A DNA stretch of 64,000 bases. It comes from an uncultured Hyphomicrobiales bacterium. GTDB taxonomy: Bacteria > Pseudomonadota > Alphaproteobacteria > Rhizobiales > Xanthobacteraceae. The notes beneath the pieces are model-generated. The model did no database searches. It had not been told where the DNA came from and worked only from the letters and a program-made list of their open reading frames with translations. Each line of letters opens with the position of its first letter. The first letter of the stretch is position 1. Below are positions 32,085-41,975 of this stretch, in pieces. The DNA is taken from NCBI GenBank assembly GCA_903929045.1, contig CAIYTE010000132.1, positions 1 to 64,000 of the forward strand, read 5' to 3'. A program made the translations under genes and the position numbers.

Positions 32085-33251
32085 ATGACGATGTCAGAAG
32101 GCGATCTCGCCGTAGCCGAACTCACCTTCGTCCGGGGCACGATGCTCGACTCCAAGCCGCCGCCGGCGTCGATGCGCGGCGTGGTCGGCTGGTTGCGCGA
32201 AAATCTGGTGTCGACACCCTTCAACATCGTGTTGACAGTTCTGATCGCGCTGCTGTTGCTCTGGATTATTCCGGACCTGCTCAAATTTCTGATTTTCGAC
32301 GCGGTGTGGACCGGCGCCGACCGCGACGCCTGCCTTGAAGGTGTTCAGCACCGCGCCATCGGCGCCTGCTGGCCCTTTGTCTGGGAGCGCTGGCCTTACT
32401 TTGTGTACGGCTCGTACCCGGGTCCCGAGCGGTGGCGTGTCGATCTGTTCTTCGTGATGCTGGCGATCGGCGTTGTATGGCTGCTGTGGCTGCGCGCGCC
32501 GCGCCGGGACCTCGGTGCCATCTACTTCTTCATCCTGCTGCCGATCAGCGCCTTCATTCTGCTGACCGGCTGGCGCGCCATCGGTCTTGAACCTGTCGAT
32601 ACCGTGCTGTGGGGCGGCATTCTTGTGACGATCGTCGTCTCCTGGGTCGGCATTGTCGTGTCGTTGCCGATCGGTATCCTGCTGGCGCTCGGGCGACGGT
32701 CGCATATGCCCGCCGTGCGGCTGTTCTCGGTGACCTTCATCGAATTCGTGCGCGGCGTGCCGCTGGTCACCGTCCTTTTCATGGCAAGCGTGATGCTACC
32801 GCTGTTCGTGCCGGAGCAATATTCGCCGGACAAACTGCTGCGCGCGCTGGTCGGCATCGCGCTGTTCGCCTCCGCCTATATGGCGGAAGTCGTGCGCGCC
32901 GGTCTGCAGGCGATCCCGAAGGGGCAGTTCGAAGGCGCGATGGCGGTCGGCCTGCCGTATTCGAAAATGATGCGGCTGATCATCCTGCCGCAGGCGCTCA
33001 AGATCACCATCCCGAACATCGTCAACACCTATATCGGCCTGTTCAAGGACACGACGCTCGTCTTCATCGTCGGCATCTTCGATTTTCTGCATACGATCGA
33101 CGTCTCGCGCATCGATCCGAAATGGGCGACGCCGGTTACGAGCACGACCGGCTATGCGGTCGCGGCCATCTTCTACCTCATCTTCTGCTACGCGATGTCG
33201 CGCTATGCCCGCGCGACCGAAGCGCGGCTTGCCCTCAGCGACAGGCGATAA
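32085..33251 (+). CDS. aapM: General L-amino acid ABC transporter permease AapM
   Basis: A 388-residue permease partner of AapQ. The N-terminus MTMSEGDLAVAELTFVRG and the helix FNIVLTVLIALLLLWIIPDL are typical. The EAA-type loop is GAMAVGLPYSKMMRLIILPQ, followed by NTYIGLFKDTTLVFIVGIF. I took the ATG at 32085 because the earlier in-frame ATG lies inside aapQ with no ribosome-binding site; 32091 is another possibility. Third gene of the aap operon. Confidence 0.94.
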   Translation: MTMSEGDLAVAELTFVRGTMLDSKPPPASMRGVVGWLRENLVSTPFNIVLTVLIALLLLWIIPDLLKFLIFDAVWTGADRDACLEGVQHRAIGACWPFVWERWPYFVYGSYPGPERWRVDLFFVMLAIGVVWLLWLRAPRRDLGAIYFFILLPISAFILLTGWRAIGLEPVDTVLWGGILVTIVVSWVGIVVSLPIGILLALGRRSHMPAVRLFSVTFIEFVRGVPLVTVLFMASVMLPLFVPEQYSPDKLLRALVGIALFASAYMAEVVRAGLQAIPKGQFEGAMAVGLPYSKMMRLIILPQALKITIPNIVNTYIGLFKDTTLVFIVGIFDFLHTIDVSRIDPKWATPVTSTTGYAVAAIFYLIFCYAMSRYARATEARLALSDRR

Positions 33252-33266
33252 ACAGGAACACCGGTC

Positions 33267-34052
33267 ATGTCCGACACCTCTGCCGCCAAACTCAATATCA
33301 AGCCGAGCAAGCTCAAGACCGACATGGCCGTGAAGCTCGTCGGCGTGAACAAGTGGTACGGCGAATTCCACGTCCTGCGGGATATCAATCTCACCGTCAA
33401 AGGCGGCGAGAAGGTCGTGATCTGCGGACCGTCAGGCTCGGGCAAGTCGACTATGATCCGCTGCGTCAACCGGCTGGAGGAACATCAGCAGGGCCAGATC
33501 ATCGTTGACGGCATCGAACTGACCAACGACCTCAAGAAGGTCGACGAAGTGCGGCGCGAAGTCGGCATGGTGTTCCAGCACTTCAATCTGTTTCCGCATC
33601 TGACCGTGCTGGAAAACTGCACTTTGGCGCCGCTGTGGGTGCGCAAGATTCCGAAGAAGCAGGCGGAAGAAATCGCCATGCACTATCTGTCGCGGGTCAA
33701 GATTCCACATCAGGCGCTGAAATATCCGGGTCAGCTGTCAGGCGGCCAGCAGCAGCGTGTCGCCATTGCGCGCGCCTTGTGCATGGCGCCGAAGATCATG
33801 CTGTTCGACGAGCCGACCTCGGCGCTCGATCCGGAAATGGTCAAGGAAGTGCTCGACACCATGGTCGGCCTTGCGGAAGAGGGCATGACGATGCTCTGCG
33901 TCACCCACGAAATGGGTTTCGCGCGTCAGGTCGCCGATCGCGTGATCTTCATGGATGCCGGGCAGGTGATCGAGATGAACACGCCCAACGAGTTCTTCTC
34001 GAACCCGCAGCACGAGCGCACCAAGCTGTTCCTTAGCCAGATCCTGCACTAG
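33267..34052 (+). CDS. aapP: General L-amino acid ABC transporter ATPase AapP
   Basis: A 261-residue polar amino-acid type ABC ATPase. Walker A GPSGSGKS (54-61), Q-loop in [11 protein letters not shown], signature [15 protein letters not shown], Walker [13 protein letters not shown] and switch His in VTHEMGF are all intact. It powers the AapQM channel and may serve other binding proteins. Its stop shares the CTAG palindrome with the convergent sulfurtransferase gene, a four-base tail-to-tail overlap. It ends the operon, with no separate terminator visible. Confidence 0.95.
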   Translation: MSDTSAAKLNIKPSKLKTDMAVKLVGVNKWYGEFHVLRDINLTVKGGEKVVICGPSGSGKSTMIRCVNRLEEHQQGQIIVDGIELTNDLKKVDEVRREVGMVFQHFNLFPHLTVLENCTLAPLWVRKIPKKQAEEIAMHYLSRVKIPHQALKYPGQLSGGQQQRVAIARALCMAPKIMLFDEPTSALDPEMVKEVLDTMVGLAEEGMTMLCVTHEMGFARQVADRVIFMDAGQVIEMNTPNEFFSNPQHERTKLFLSQILH

Positions 34053-34897
34053 TCCTTGACGACGGGCAGGTCCGGGCGCGCGCCCCATTCCGACCACGAG
34101 CCGTCATAGATCCGTGCCGGCTTCGCGCCGATCGCGTCGAGGCCGAGCGCCAGCACCACGGCCGTCACGCCCGAGCCGCAGCTCGTGATGATCGGCTTGC
34201 TGATATCGACGCCGGCTTTCTGGAATGCCGCGGCAATCTTGTCCGTGGAGGCGAGGCGGCCGTTCTCGACGATATCGGTGTACGGCACATTGAGTGCGTT
34301 CGGCATATGGCCAGAGCGCAAGCCCGGCCGCGGCTCGGCATCGCGGCCGGCAAAACGGCCCGCCGAGCGCGCATCGACAACCTGCACGCTCTTGTCGTTG
34401 ATTGCCATTTGCACGTCGGAAAGCATCGCCACCGCGCCGGTATCCATGACCGCGTCGAACTTCGCCGCCGGACGCTTGACCTCGCCGGGTTCGACCTTGC
34501 GGCCTTCGGATTTCCACGCCGGGAAACCGCCGTCGAGAATGAACACATTCTTGGCGCCGAAGATGCGGAAGGTCCACCACACGCGCGGCGCCGAGTTCAG
34601 GCCGAGGCCGTCATAGACCACGATGGTGTCTTTATCGGAGATGCCGAGCGCGCCGGCGGCTTCGGCGAATTGCGTCGGTCCGGGCAGCATGTGCGGCAGA
34701 TCGGTGGAATCGTCCGCAATCTTTTCGATGTCGAAGAACACCGCGCCTGGAATATGGCTCGCGACATATTCGGCCTGGGCGTCGCGCTTCTGTGCCGGCA
34801 AGTAAAACGACGCATCGACGACGACCACGCCGGGTTTGCCGAGCTGGCCTTCGAGCCATTCGGTGGTCTTAAGCCATTTGCTCGACGGATTTGTCAT
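34049..34897 (-). CDS. sseA: 3-mercaptopyruvate/thiosulfate sulfurtransferase
   Basis: A 282-residue protein of two rhodanese domains. The first is the inactive structural domain ([11 protein letters not shown], then [15 protein letters not shown]). The second has catalytic Cys240 in TSCGSGVTA, the CG[ST]GVT loop of mercaptopyruvate sulfurtransferases. It moves sulfane sulfur to thiols or cyanide. It is encoded 73 bases after the cysteine synthase gene on the same strand, so the two probably form a sulfur-amino-acid operon. Confidence 0.92.
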   Translation of the reverse strand: MTNPSSKWLKTTEWLEGQLGKPGVVVVDASFYLPAQKRDAQAEYVASHIPGAVFFDIEKIADDSTDLPHMLPGPTQFAEAAGALGISDKDTIVVYDGLGLNSAPRVWWTFRIFGAKNVFILDGGFPAWKSEGRKVEPGEVKRPAAKFDAVMDTGAVAMLSDVQMAINDKSVQVVDARSAGRFAGRDAEPRPGLRSGHMPNALNVPYTDIVENGRLASTDKIAAAFQKAGVDISKPIITSCGSGVTAVVLALGLDAIGAKPARIYDGSWSEWGARPDLPVVKD

Positions 34898-34970
34898 AGG
34901 ATCTGGTTTCTCAATGCGGTTGCTGAAGTATCGGCGTTAATGCCGGGTCGCACGCAATCGTTCCGAACAA

Positions 34971-36005
34971 TCAGACGAAGGGACGTTTGATATTGCTCTT
35001 GCTCTCCAGCCATGCGGGAACAGGCAGGTTTTTGGAGCGTAGGAATTTCGGATTGAACAGTTTCGACTGGTAACGCGAGCCGCCATCGCACAGCACAGTG
35101 ACGATGGTGTGGCCGGGGCCGAGATCCTTGGCAAGCTTGGCGGCGCCGGCAACATTTACGCCCGACGAGCCGCCGAGGCACAGGCCCTCGTGCGCCAGCA
35201 GGTCGAAGATGACCGGCACGGCTTCCTCGTCGGAAATGAGATAGGCCTTGTCGACTTTCATCTGCTCGACGATGGCGGTGACGCGGGCGAGCCCGATGCC
35301 TTCGGTGATCGAGCCGCCGGGCGTGACCTTGGCCTCGCCGTGGTCGAAATAATTGTACATCGCCGCGCCGTGCGGATCGGCGACGCCGATCGCGATCTTG
35401 CTGTTCTTTTCCTTGAGATACATCGAGACGCCGGCGAGCGTGCCGCCGCTGCCGACCGAACAGATGAAGCCGTCGACTTTGCCGCCGGTCTGCTCCCAGA
35501 TCTCCGGGCCCGTCGACGTGTAATGCGCTTTGCTGTTGTCGAGGTTGTTCCACTGGTCGGCGAACAGCACGCCGTTTTTTTCGGTCTTGCGCAGTTCGTC
35601 GGCGAGCCGGCGGCCAACATGCTGGTAGTTGTTCTGGTTGGAGAAGGGCAGTGCGGGCGATTCCAACAGCTCCGCGCCACACAGGCGCAGCATGTCTTTC
35701 TTTTCCTGGCTCTGCGTCTCCGGGATAACGATGAGCGTGCGATAGCCGCGCGCATTGGCGACGACGGCCAGACCGATGCCGGTATTGCCGGCCGTGCTTT
35801 CGACCACCAGGCCGCCGGGGCGCAACTCGCCGCGTTGTTCGGCGCCCAGAATGATCTGGCGGGCGGCGCGGTCCTTGACGGAGCCGCCCGGATTCATGAA
35901 CTCCGCCTTGCCCAGGATGGTGCAGCCGGTCGCCTCGGAGACGGCGCGCAGCTTGATGAGCGGGGTATGGCCGATCGCCTCAACGAGGCCGTCACGAATT
36001 GTCAT
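34971..36005 (-). CDS. cysK: PLP-dependent cysteine synthase
   Basis: A 344-residue fold-type II PLP enzyme. Lys44 in NPGGSVKDRAA binds PLP, STAGNTGIGLA (70-80) holds the substrate carboxylate, GSGGTLAG binds the phosphate, and GLCLGGSSGVN is near the C-terminus. It makes L-cysteine from O-acetylserine and sulfide. I chose the ATG at 36005 (MTIRDGLVEAIGHTPLI); the longer frame adds unrelated sequence. Members of this subgroup are annotated as cysteine synthase A, though some act on other beta-substituted substrates. It is co-directional with sseA. Confidence 0.9.
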   Translation of the reverse strand: MTIRDGLVEAIGHTPLIKLRAVSEATGCTILGKAEFMNPGGSVKDRAARQIILGAEQRGELRPGGLVVESTAGNTGIGLAVVANARGYRTLIVIPETQSQEKKDMLRLCGAELLESPALPFSNQNNYQHVGRRLADELRKTEKNGVLFADQWNNLDNSKAHYTSTGPEIWEQTGGKVDGFICSVGSGGTLAGVSMYLKEKNSKIAIGVADPHGAAMYNYFDHGEAKVTPGGSITEGIGLARVTAIVEQMKVDKAYLISDEEAVPVIFDLLAHEGLCLGGSSGVNVAGAAKLAKDLGPGHTIVTVLCDGGSRYQSKLFNPKFLRSKNLPVPAWLESKSNIKRPFV

Positions 36006-36273
36006 GCCGTTTCCGGGGGATAGTGGGACGTTCGGAGAACCTAATGAAGGCCCGGCGGCGCCACAAGGCCGGGTGGAAATCACCTGAGACGTGGCAGATA
36101 CGCCAAAAAAGCACTCGAAAAGACGACTTCGAGGGTAATTGGAAACTTCCTCGAAACCATACGGGCACGTTAACAGGCCGCATTCCCCGCTATTCACCAC
36201 TTTTTGGGAGCGCCGCCTTAATTCTAGTCGCCGAACGAGACCCCCGTTTTCGGGCACCGGCGGCTGCGACCTC

Positions 36274-37503
36274 ATGAATCTCGACGTCAATACGCTGTTT
36301 ATGGTGACGATCTATGTCGAGGCGATCCTCGGCCTGTTGCTGCTGTTCGCCTGGGCCCAGAACACCCAAATTTACGCCGTGGCCTGGTGGGGCTTCGCGC
36401 ACCTGATCCGCGCCGGCTCGATCGTGCTGTTCGGCATGTACGGCTCAGCGCCCGACCTGATCACCATCGATCTGGCCAACGCACTGCTGTTCACGGCTTT
36501 CGCCGTCACCTGGACCGGCGCGCGCGTGTTCGACGGCCGCCCGGTGGAGCCGGTCTATCTCGTCACCGGCGCGGTGATCTGGCTGCTCGTGTGCCGCCTG
36601 CCGGTGCTGGCGGATGCGGTCGAAACCCGCGCCATGATCGCGTCCGCGATCATCACGGCTTACACTTGGCTCACGGCGTATGAATTCTGGCGCGGCCGCG
36701 CCGAGCAACTCGTGTCGCGCTGGCCGGCGATCTTCATGCTGTTTGCGCACGGCGCGCTGTTCCTGCTGCGTACGCCGTTGGTGACGTTACTCCCGTGGTC
36801 ACCGACGAACATGTACGGCAGCGTCTGGCTCACCGTGCTGTCGTTCGAAGCGCTGCTGTTCACGATCTCCATCGCCTTCATCCTCTTGGCCATGGCCAAG
36901 GAGCGCACCGAACTGCGTCATCGCACCGCCGCGATGATCGATCCGCTCACCGGCATTTCCAATCGACGCGCCTTCCTGCATGACGCGGGGCTGATGGCGA
37001 AGCGTCATGCGTCGCATCCGAAGCCGACCGCCGTGATGCTGATCGATCTCGATCACTTCAAGACGATCAACGATCGCTTCGGCCATGCGTTGGGGGATCG
37101 GGTGCTGGAAATTTTCACCGATGCAGCGAAGCAATCAATCCGATCAACCGATCTGATCGGCCGTCTGGGCGGCGAGGAATTCGCCGCCATCCTGGCCGAC
37201 ACCACGCCCGAGAAGGCCTTCATCGCCGCCGAGCGGATCCGCGAGACCTTCGCCAAGATGGCGCAGGACGTCGGCGGCCGGCCGGTCTGCGCGACGGTCA
37301 GCATTGGCCTGGTCCAGTGCGAAGACGCCGTGCTCGACGTGCCCGAACTGCTGGCGCAGGCCGATCAGGCGCTCTATTTCGCCAAGGAAAACGGACGTAA
37401 CCGGGTCGAAATCGCCTCGCTCGACATGATCCTGCAGCGGCAGGACCGCGAGGACGCCTATGCGGCGGCGGTGCCGAATGCCGCCGCCCAAAGCGCCGCC
37501 TGA
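36274..37503 (+). CDS. Membrane-bound GGDEF diguanylate cyclase
   Basis: A 409-residue protein with about seven N-terminal transmembrane helices (residues 1-205) and a GGDEF domain (about 220-385). The active-site loop is GGEEF at 299-303, preceded by IDLDHFKTINDRFGHALGD (metal Asp and nucleotide-binding Asn), so it should synthesise c-di-GMP. No RxxD inhibitory site is evident immediately upstream of the active loop. The ATG at 36274 was chosen because the preceding residues of the longer frame are basic and not hydrophobic. It stands alone, and the 268-base upstream gap holds nothing recognisable. Confidence 0.9.
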   Translation: MNLDVNTLFMVTIYVEAILGLLLLFAWAQNTQIYAVAWWGFAHLIRAGSIVLFGMYGSAPDLITIDLANALLFTAFAVTWTGARVFDGRPVEPVYLVTGAVIWLLVCRLPVLADAVETRAMIASAIITAYTWLTAYEFWRGRAEQLVSRWPAIFMLFAHGALFLLRTPLVTLLPWSPTNMYGSVWLTVLSFEALLFTISIAFILLAMAKERTELRHRTAAMIDPLTGISNRRAFLHDAGLMAKRHASHPKPTAVMLIDLDHFKTINDRFGHALGDRVLEIFTDAAKQSIRSTDLIGRLGGEEFAAILADTTPEKAFIAAERIRETFAKMAQDVGGRPVCATVSIGLVQCEDAVLDVPELLAQADQALYFAKENGRNRVEIASLDMILQRQDREDAYAAAVPNAAAQSAA

Positions 37504-37515
37504 CGGCTGTCAGCT

Positions 37516-38466
37516 TTAGCCCGCCACCGGCGGCGTGCCATGGGTGTGGAAGGTCTCGATCGTCTTGAGGCCCCAGGCCTGGCCTTTTTTCCGCTCATCC
37601 TCATTCCAGATCACCGGCTGCCAGTCGGGCGCCAGAATGAGACGCGAGCCGGCATTGGCGAGCTCGACGCGATTGCCGGCCGGTTCCCAGACATAGAGGA
37701 AGAACGTCTGCTGGATGGCATGCTTGTGCGGGCCGGTTTCGATGTGCACACCGTTCTCGAGAAAAATATCGGCGGCTTGCAGAATGTGCTCACGCTGATC
37801 GACGGCATAGGTGACGTGATGAAAGCGCCCGCGGGCTTTGGCGTGGTCGCGCGTATAGGCGACGTCATATGACTTGTTGTTGGTGGTGAACCAGCAACCG
37901 CCCAGCGTGCCGTCGGCGAGCTGGATGACCTCGGTGACGCGGCTGCCGAGTGCTTTCGGCAGGAAATTGCGGATGGCATCGACGTCGGCCGCCAGCAGGT
38001 TGAAATGGTCGAGGCGGCGCGGGGCGATGGCCCGGTTCGGCGTCGGGCTCGCCTGGTTCTTGAGCGACGGCGGGGTCACCGGCTTGGCGCGCCGTGTCTG
38101 GTAGTAAATCTCGAATTCGTGGCCATCGGGATCGTGGAAGCGGTAGGCGGGGCCGTGGCCCATGTCGCCGTCACTCCAGCCGATACCGGCGCCGAGCGCC
38201 TCGATAGCTTTGACCCGCCGCTCCAGAGCCTGGGGGCTTGCGGCGCGGTAGCCTGCATGGCGGATACCGGTGGTGTTGGCCGCGGTCAGCTTGAGCGTGT
38301 GAAATTCGTAGTCGTCGAAGGCCCGCAGATAGACGCTGTCGCCTTCGCGTCCGCTTTCGATCAGGCCGAAGACGTTGGTGAAGAAGGCGAGGCTGGCCTC
38401 GGGCTTGTTGGTCAGCATTTCGACATGACCCAGATGCGCGATGTCGTAGATCGGTTCGGCGGACAT
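37516..38466 (-). CDS. Extradiol (catechol 2,3-dioxygenase type) ring-cleavage dioxygenase
   Basis: A 316-residue two-domain vicinal-oxygen-chelate protein. The C-terminal domain holds the Fe(II) triad His154 (RLDHFNLLA), His217 (GRFHHVTYAV) and Glu268 (NRVELANAG), with HDPDGHEFEIYYQ in the N-terminal domain. Such enzymes open catecholic rings next to the diol. The start gives MSAEPIYDIAHLGHVEM. A LysR-type regulator gene is divergent (139 bases apart), the usual arrangement for aromatic catabolism. The substrate is not identifiable, and no other ring-degradation gene is adjacent. Confidence 0.87.
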   Translation of the reverse strand: MSAEPIYDIAHLGHVEMLTNKPEASLAFFTNVFGLIESGREGDSVYLRAFDDYEFHTLKLTAANTTGIRHAGYRAASPQALERRVKAIEALGAGIGWSDGDMGHGPAYRFHDPDGHEFEIYYQTRRAKPVTPPSLKNQASPTPNRAIAPRRLDHFNLLAADVDAIRNFLPKALGSRVTEVIQLADGTLGGCWFTTNNKSYDVAYTRDHAKARGRFHHVTYAVDQREHILQAADIFLENGVHIETGPHKHAIQQTFFLYVWEPAGNRVELANAGSRLILAPDWQPVIWNEDERKKGQAWGLKTIETFHTHGTPPVAG

Positions 38467-38605
38467 GAGTTTCTTCCCGGGAGCGGCAGTAAGGCGCAGA
38501 TCGCCATGGTCGGCATCCTTATGTAAAGGGGCAACCGCGACAAATGGTAGTTTTTGGCCTATTCATGAACCCGGTGCATGTGGCTCGGGGCCACGGAGGC
38601 CGGAA

Positions 38606-39523
38606 ATGCGTATCGATTTTCTCGGCCTCGAAGCCTTTCTGAGCGTCGCCGAACGCGGCAGCTTTCAGCGCGCCGCGGCACACCTCAACCTATCGCAGAC
38701 GGCCATCAGTCACCGGATGCGCAAGCTTGAGGAAGAACTGGGGCTCAAGCTGTTTGCGCGCACGACGCGCGAGGTGACCTTGACGCGCGCCGGCATCGAT
38801 TTCCTGCCGAAGGCGCAGGCGGCCTTGGCGGCGCTCGAGCAGTCCTTCGATGAACTCAAACAGCAGGGCGCCAAGCGCCGCGACCGCCTCGATATCGCCT
38901 GCCTGCCGGTCTTCGCCGTGAATTATCTGCCGTCGATCCTCAACCGGTTTCACAAGTTTCAGCCGGGCATGCAGGTCAGGGTGTTTGAGGCACCCTCGGC
39001 GGCGATCGCGGAACTCGTGCAGTCCGGCGAAGTCGAATTCGGGCTGAGCGTCGTGCAGACCAACCGCTGGGATCTGGAGACCGAAGCGCTGGCGTCGTCG
39101 CCGCTGTCGCTGGCCTGTCCCTCGCGTCATCCGCTGGCGCAGAAGCGCTCGGTCGGGTGGGGGCAATTGCGCAATCTTCCGCTCATTCGCGTCGGCTCGA
39201 AAACGGCGATCAGGCCGATGATCGACGATGCCATGAGCGCGGCGCGCGTGACGTTGAGCTGGCAATACGAGGTGCAGCACGTCGAGACTGCGGTCAATAT
39301 GGCGGAGGCGGGCTTGAGTTTCGCCATCGTGCCGAGCATCGATGTTGCACTGCATCGTGGACGTGGATTGGCGGCTGTACCCCTGCGCGCACCGGCCGTG
39401 TCATGCACTTACGGCCTCGTTAGCCGGCGCGGCATCCCGTTGTCGCCGCCGGCGGCGCGACTGCGAGGACTGCTCATCGATGAAATGCAAGGCAAGGATG
39501 CTTTGCATGCATTCAATGTATGA
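38606..39523 (+). CDS. LysR-type transcriptional regulator
   Basis: A 305-residue LTTR. The winged helix-turn-helix (about 1-60) shows FLSVAERGSFQRAAAHLNLS, QTAISHRMRKLEEELGLKLF and the TREVTLTRAG wing. The effector domain follows from about residue 90. The ATG at 38606 follows GGAGG. It is divergent from the extradiol dioxygenase gene and upstream of a Liv-type transporter, either or both of which it may control. A short palindrome TTCATGAA in the shared promoter (around 38562) is a possible, unproven, operator. Confidence 0.9.
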   Translation: MRIDFLGLEAFLSVAERGSFQRAAAHLNLSQTAISHRMRKLEEELGLKLFARTTREVTLTRAGIDFLPKAQAALAALEQSFDELKQQGAKRRDRLDIACLPVFAVNYLPSILNRFHKFQPGMQVRVFEAPSAAIAELVQSGEVEFGLSVVQTNRWDLETEALASSPLSLACPSRHPLAQKRSVGWGQLRNLPLIRVGSKTAIRPMIDDAMSAARVTLSWQYEVQHVETAVNMAEAGLSFAIVPSIDVALHRGRGLAAVPLRAPAVSCTYGLVSRRGIPLSPPAARLRGLLIDEMQGKDALHAFNV

Positions 39524-39814
39524 ATGGCCAGATAGTATTCATTTGATTAAGCTCGGGAAGCACGGCAATTTCGCGCCACCGTGCGGCAAACCGTTCGTGC
39601 GCAAACTTCAGGCGAGGCGGTCCGCTGTTCGGTACACGTGACGTGCCGACGCACCTTCCTGCATTGACCGGAGAGGATGAACTAGGCCACTTTAACGTTC
39701 GAGGCGCGCGCTGCCGGTTGGAAACTAGTGGGACATCCAACTAATTTCGCCGGATCGATTCGCGCGCATATCACGCGTCCATCAAATGCAAGAAACGTAC
39801 TCAGGGAGGATGAC

Positions 39815-41023
39815 ATGAAATTGATGAATTGCGTCGGCGCTGCTGCGCTGGCGCTCGCGATGGGCGGCACCACCGCGCAGGCCGACAACGTCAAGATCGG
39901 CGTCGTACTGCCGTTCAGCGGCGCCAATGCCGACCTCGGCCACCAGATGGACAAGGCGATCGACCTTTACGTCAAGCTGCATGCCAAAGACATCGCGCCG
40001 CATACGGTCGAACTGGTGAAGCGTGACGAAGGTCCGCCGACCGGCGCGCAGGCCAAGACCATCGCGACCGAGCTGATCACCAATGACAAGGTGAACATGC
40101 TGCTCGGCTTCTCGTTCTCGCCGTCGTCGATCGCGCTCGCGCCGGTCGTGACGCAGGCGAAGATCCCGATGATCATTTCCAACGCCGGCACGGCGTGGAT
40201 CACCAATCTGTCGCCTTACATCGTGCGCCTCTCGTTCAGCATGTGGCATCCGGCCTATCCGATGGGCGCCTATGCCTTCGACAAGGTCGGCTGCAAGACC
40301 GCGGCGCTGGCCTATACCGACTTCCCGCCGGGCAAGGACTCGACGGAAGCCTTCAAGACCGGCTTCGAGAAAGCGGGCGGCAAGGTCGTCGACTCGATTC
40401 CGCTCGGCAGCCCGGTGCAGGTGCCGGACTTCACGCCGTTCTTCCAGAAGATCAAGGATCTCAAGCCCGACTGCATGTACGTCTTCATTCCGTCCGGCGC
40501 GCACGCGACCGGCGTCATGAAGTCCTACGGCGAACTCGGCATGCGCAAGGCCGGCATCAAGCTGATCGGCCCGATGGACCTGATCCCCGACAACAAGCTG
40601 CAGGACATGGGCGACGCCGCCATCGGCACCATCGTCATGAGCCACTATGCGGTCGATCTCGACAATGCCGAGAACAAGAGCTTCAACGCCGAATGGCACA
40701 AGGCCTACGGCGCCGATAGCTATCCGGACTTCATGTCGGCGCAGGCCTGGGACAGCATCCACGCCATCTTCGACGCCATCAAGAAGCTCGACGGCAAGGC
40801 GACGGACGGCGCGAAGTTCGTCGATGCGATGAAGGGCTGGAAGGCCAACGGTCCGCGCGGCCCGGTGATGATCGATGCCGAGACGCGCGACATCGTGCAG
40901 GACGAGCACGCCATGGAAGTCATTCGCAAGCCGGATGGCAAGCTCGGCGTCAAGGTCGTCGGCACCACCAAGCAGGTCAAGGACGAGTGCAAGGTGCAGA
41001 AGATCGGCCGCTGCGGTTCCTGA
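39815..41023 (+). CDS. Liv-type ABC transporter substrate-binding protein
   Basis: A 402-residue periplasmic binding protein of the branched-chain amino-acid (type I fold) class. The leader is MKLMNCVGAAALALAMGG (cleavage after AQA); the mature part begins DNVKIGVVLPFSGANADLG. AGTAWITNLSPYIVRLSFS and TDFPPGKDSTEAF are typical of members that bind aromatic or organic acids as well as amino acids. The ligand is unknown; the nearby extradiol dioxygenase hints at an aromatic acid. AGGGAGGA precedes the ATG. A perfect terminator follows, then the permease and ATPase genes. Confidence 0.88.
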   Translation: MKLMNCVGAAALALAMGGTTAQADNVKIGVVLPFSGANADLGHQMDKAIDLYVKLHAKDIAPHTVELVKRDEGPPTGAQAKTIATELITNDKVNMLLGFSFSPSSIALAPVVTQAKIPMIISNAGTAWITNLSPYIVRLSFSMWHPAYPMGAYAFDKVGCKTAALAYTDFPPGKDSTEAFKTGFEKAGGKVVDSIPLGSPVQVPDFTPFFQKIKDLKPDCMYVFIPSGAHATGVMKSYGELGMRKAGIKLIGPMDLIPDNKLQDMGDAAIGTIVMSHYAVDLDNAENKSFNAEWHKAYGADSYPDFMSAQAWDSIHAIFDAIKKLDGKATDGAKFVDAMKGWKANGPRGPVMIDAETRDIVQDEHAMEVIRKPDGKLGVKVVGTTKQVKDECKVQKIGRCGS

Positions 41024-41048
41024 TCGCGCTTTGATTGACACTCATCGG

Positions 41049-41082
41049 CGCCGCCGCGCATAAAAGGCGCGGCGGCGTTTTT
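41049..41082 (+). terminator. Intra-operon terminator after the binding-protein gene
   Basis: A perfect eleven-pair stem, CGCCGCCGCGC (41049-41059) and GCGCGGCGGCG (41067-41077), followed by five T. Like the hairpin after aapJ, it probably limits transcription into the permease genes. Confidence 0.85.
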
Positions 41083-41102
41083 CTTCAACACGGGTGGGGC
41101 CT

Positions 41103-41975
41103 GTGCCGCAGTTTGCGATCATTGCTGTCAGTATTCTGTTCGACGGCCTGGCCTATGCCATGTTCCTGTTCATCACGTCGGTCGGCCTGTCGATCACGAT
41201 GGGGCTGATGGGCTTCGTGAACCTCGCGCATGGCGCCTTCGCCATGGCCGGCGGCTATGTCGTCGTGACACTGACGCGCAATCTCGGCATCGATTTTGTT
41301 CCGGCGCTGCTGATTGCCGCGGTTGTGGTCGGCGCTGTGAGCGTCGTGTTCGAGCGCGGGCTGTACCGCCGGCTCTACAAGGCGACCGATCTCGAGCAGG
41401 TGCTGCTGACCATCGGCATCGCCTTCATGGCGATTGCGACGGCGACCTATTTCTACGGACCGATCCCGAAATCGGTGCCGCTGCCGGCCTGGCTGCAGGG
41501 CGACATCAATCTCGGCTTCCGCACCTTCCCAAGCTACCGCGCCTTTCTGGTCGTGCTCGGCGCCGTCCTGATCTCGGTGCTCTGGTTCGCTTTCGAGAAG
41601 ACGAATATCGGCGCCAAGATCCGCGCCGCCGTCGACAACCGCCGCATGGCGGAGTCGGTCGGCATCAATGTCGATCTGCTGTTCACGCTGACCTTTGCCG
41701 TCGGCTCGGGACTGGCGGCGCTGGGCGGCGGTCTCGCGATTCAGCTTTTCGGCCTGTCGCCGAGTTTCGCCGTGCTCTATCTCGTGCTGTTCCTGATCGT
41801 GGTGGCGATCGGCGGCCTCGGCAGCCTGAAGGGCACGTTGCTGGCGGCGCTGCTGGTCGGCGTCGTCGACACCGGTGGCAAATACATGCTGGCGGAGGCG
41901 GGCGGTTTCTTCATCTACGCCATCACGATCATCGTGCTGCTGATCAAGCCGGCGGGGTTCTTCGGCCGTGAGTGA
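41103..41975 (+). CDS. Branched-chain-type ABC transporter permease (LivH-like)
   Basis: A roughly 290-residue permease with about eight hydrophobic segments. FLFITSVGLSITMGLMGFVN and LAHGAFAMAGGYV at the N-terminus, and the late VVAIGGLGSLKGTLLAALLV loop, mark the LivH/BraD family. The start is a GTG; I prefer 41103 with GGGTGGGG just upstream, though 41094 is also open. It overlaps the LivM-like gene by eight bases. It forms the inner-membrane channel with the next gene product for the ligand of the preceding binding protein. Confidence 0.88.
   Translation: MPQFAIIAVSILFDGLAYAMFLFITSVGLSITMGLMGFVNLAHGAFAMAGGYVVVTLTRNLGIDFVPALLIAAVVVGAVSVVFERGLYRRLYKATDLEQVLLTIGIAFMAIATATYFYGPIPKSVPLPAWLQGDINLGFRTFPSYRAFLVVLGAVLISVLWFAFEKTNIGAKIRAAVDNRRMAESVGINVDLLFTLTFAVGSGLAALGGGLAIQLFGLSPSFAVLYLVLFLIVVAIGGLGSLKGTLLAALLVGVVDTGGKYMLAEAGGFFIYAITIIVLLIKPAGFFGRE

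Noticed and set aside
39505-39545. ATTCA/TGAAT inverted repeats after the LysR gene as an operator
   Set aside because: Arms of five bases in AT-rich DNA are expected by chance, and they overlap the end of the coding sequence.
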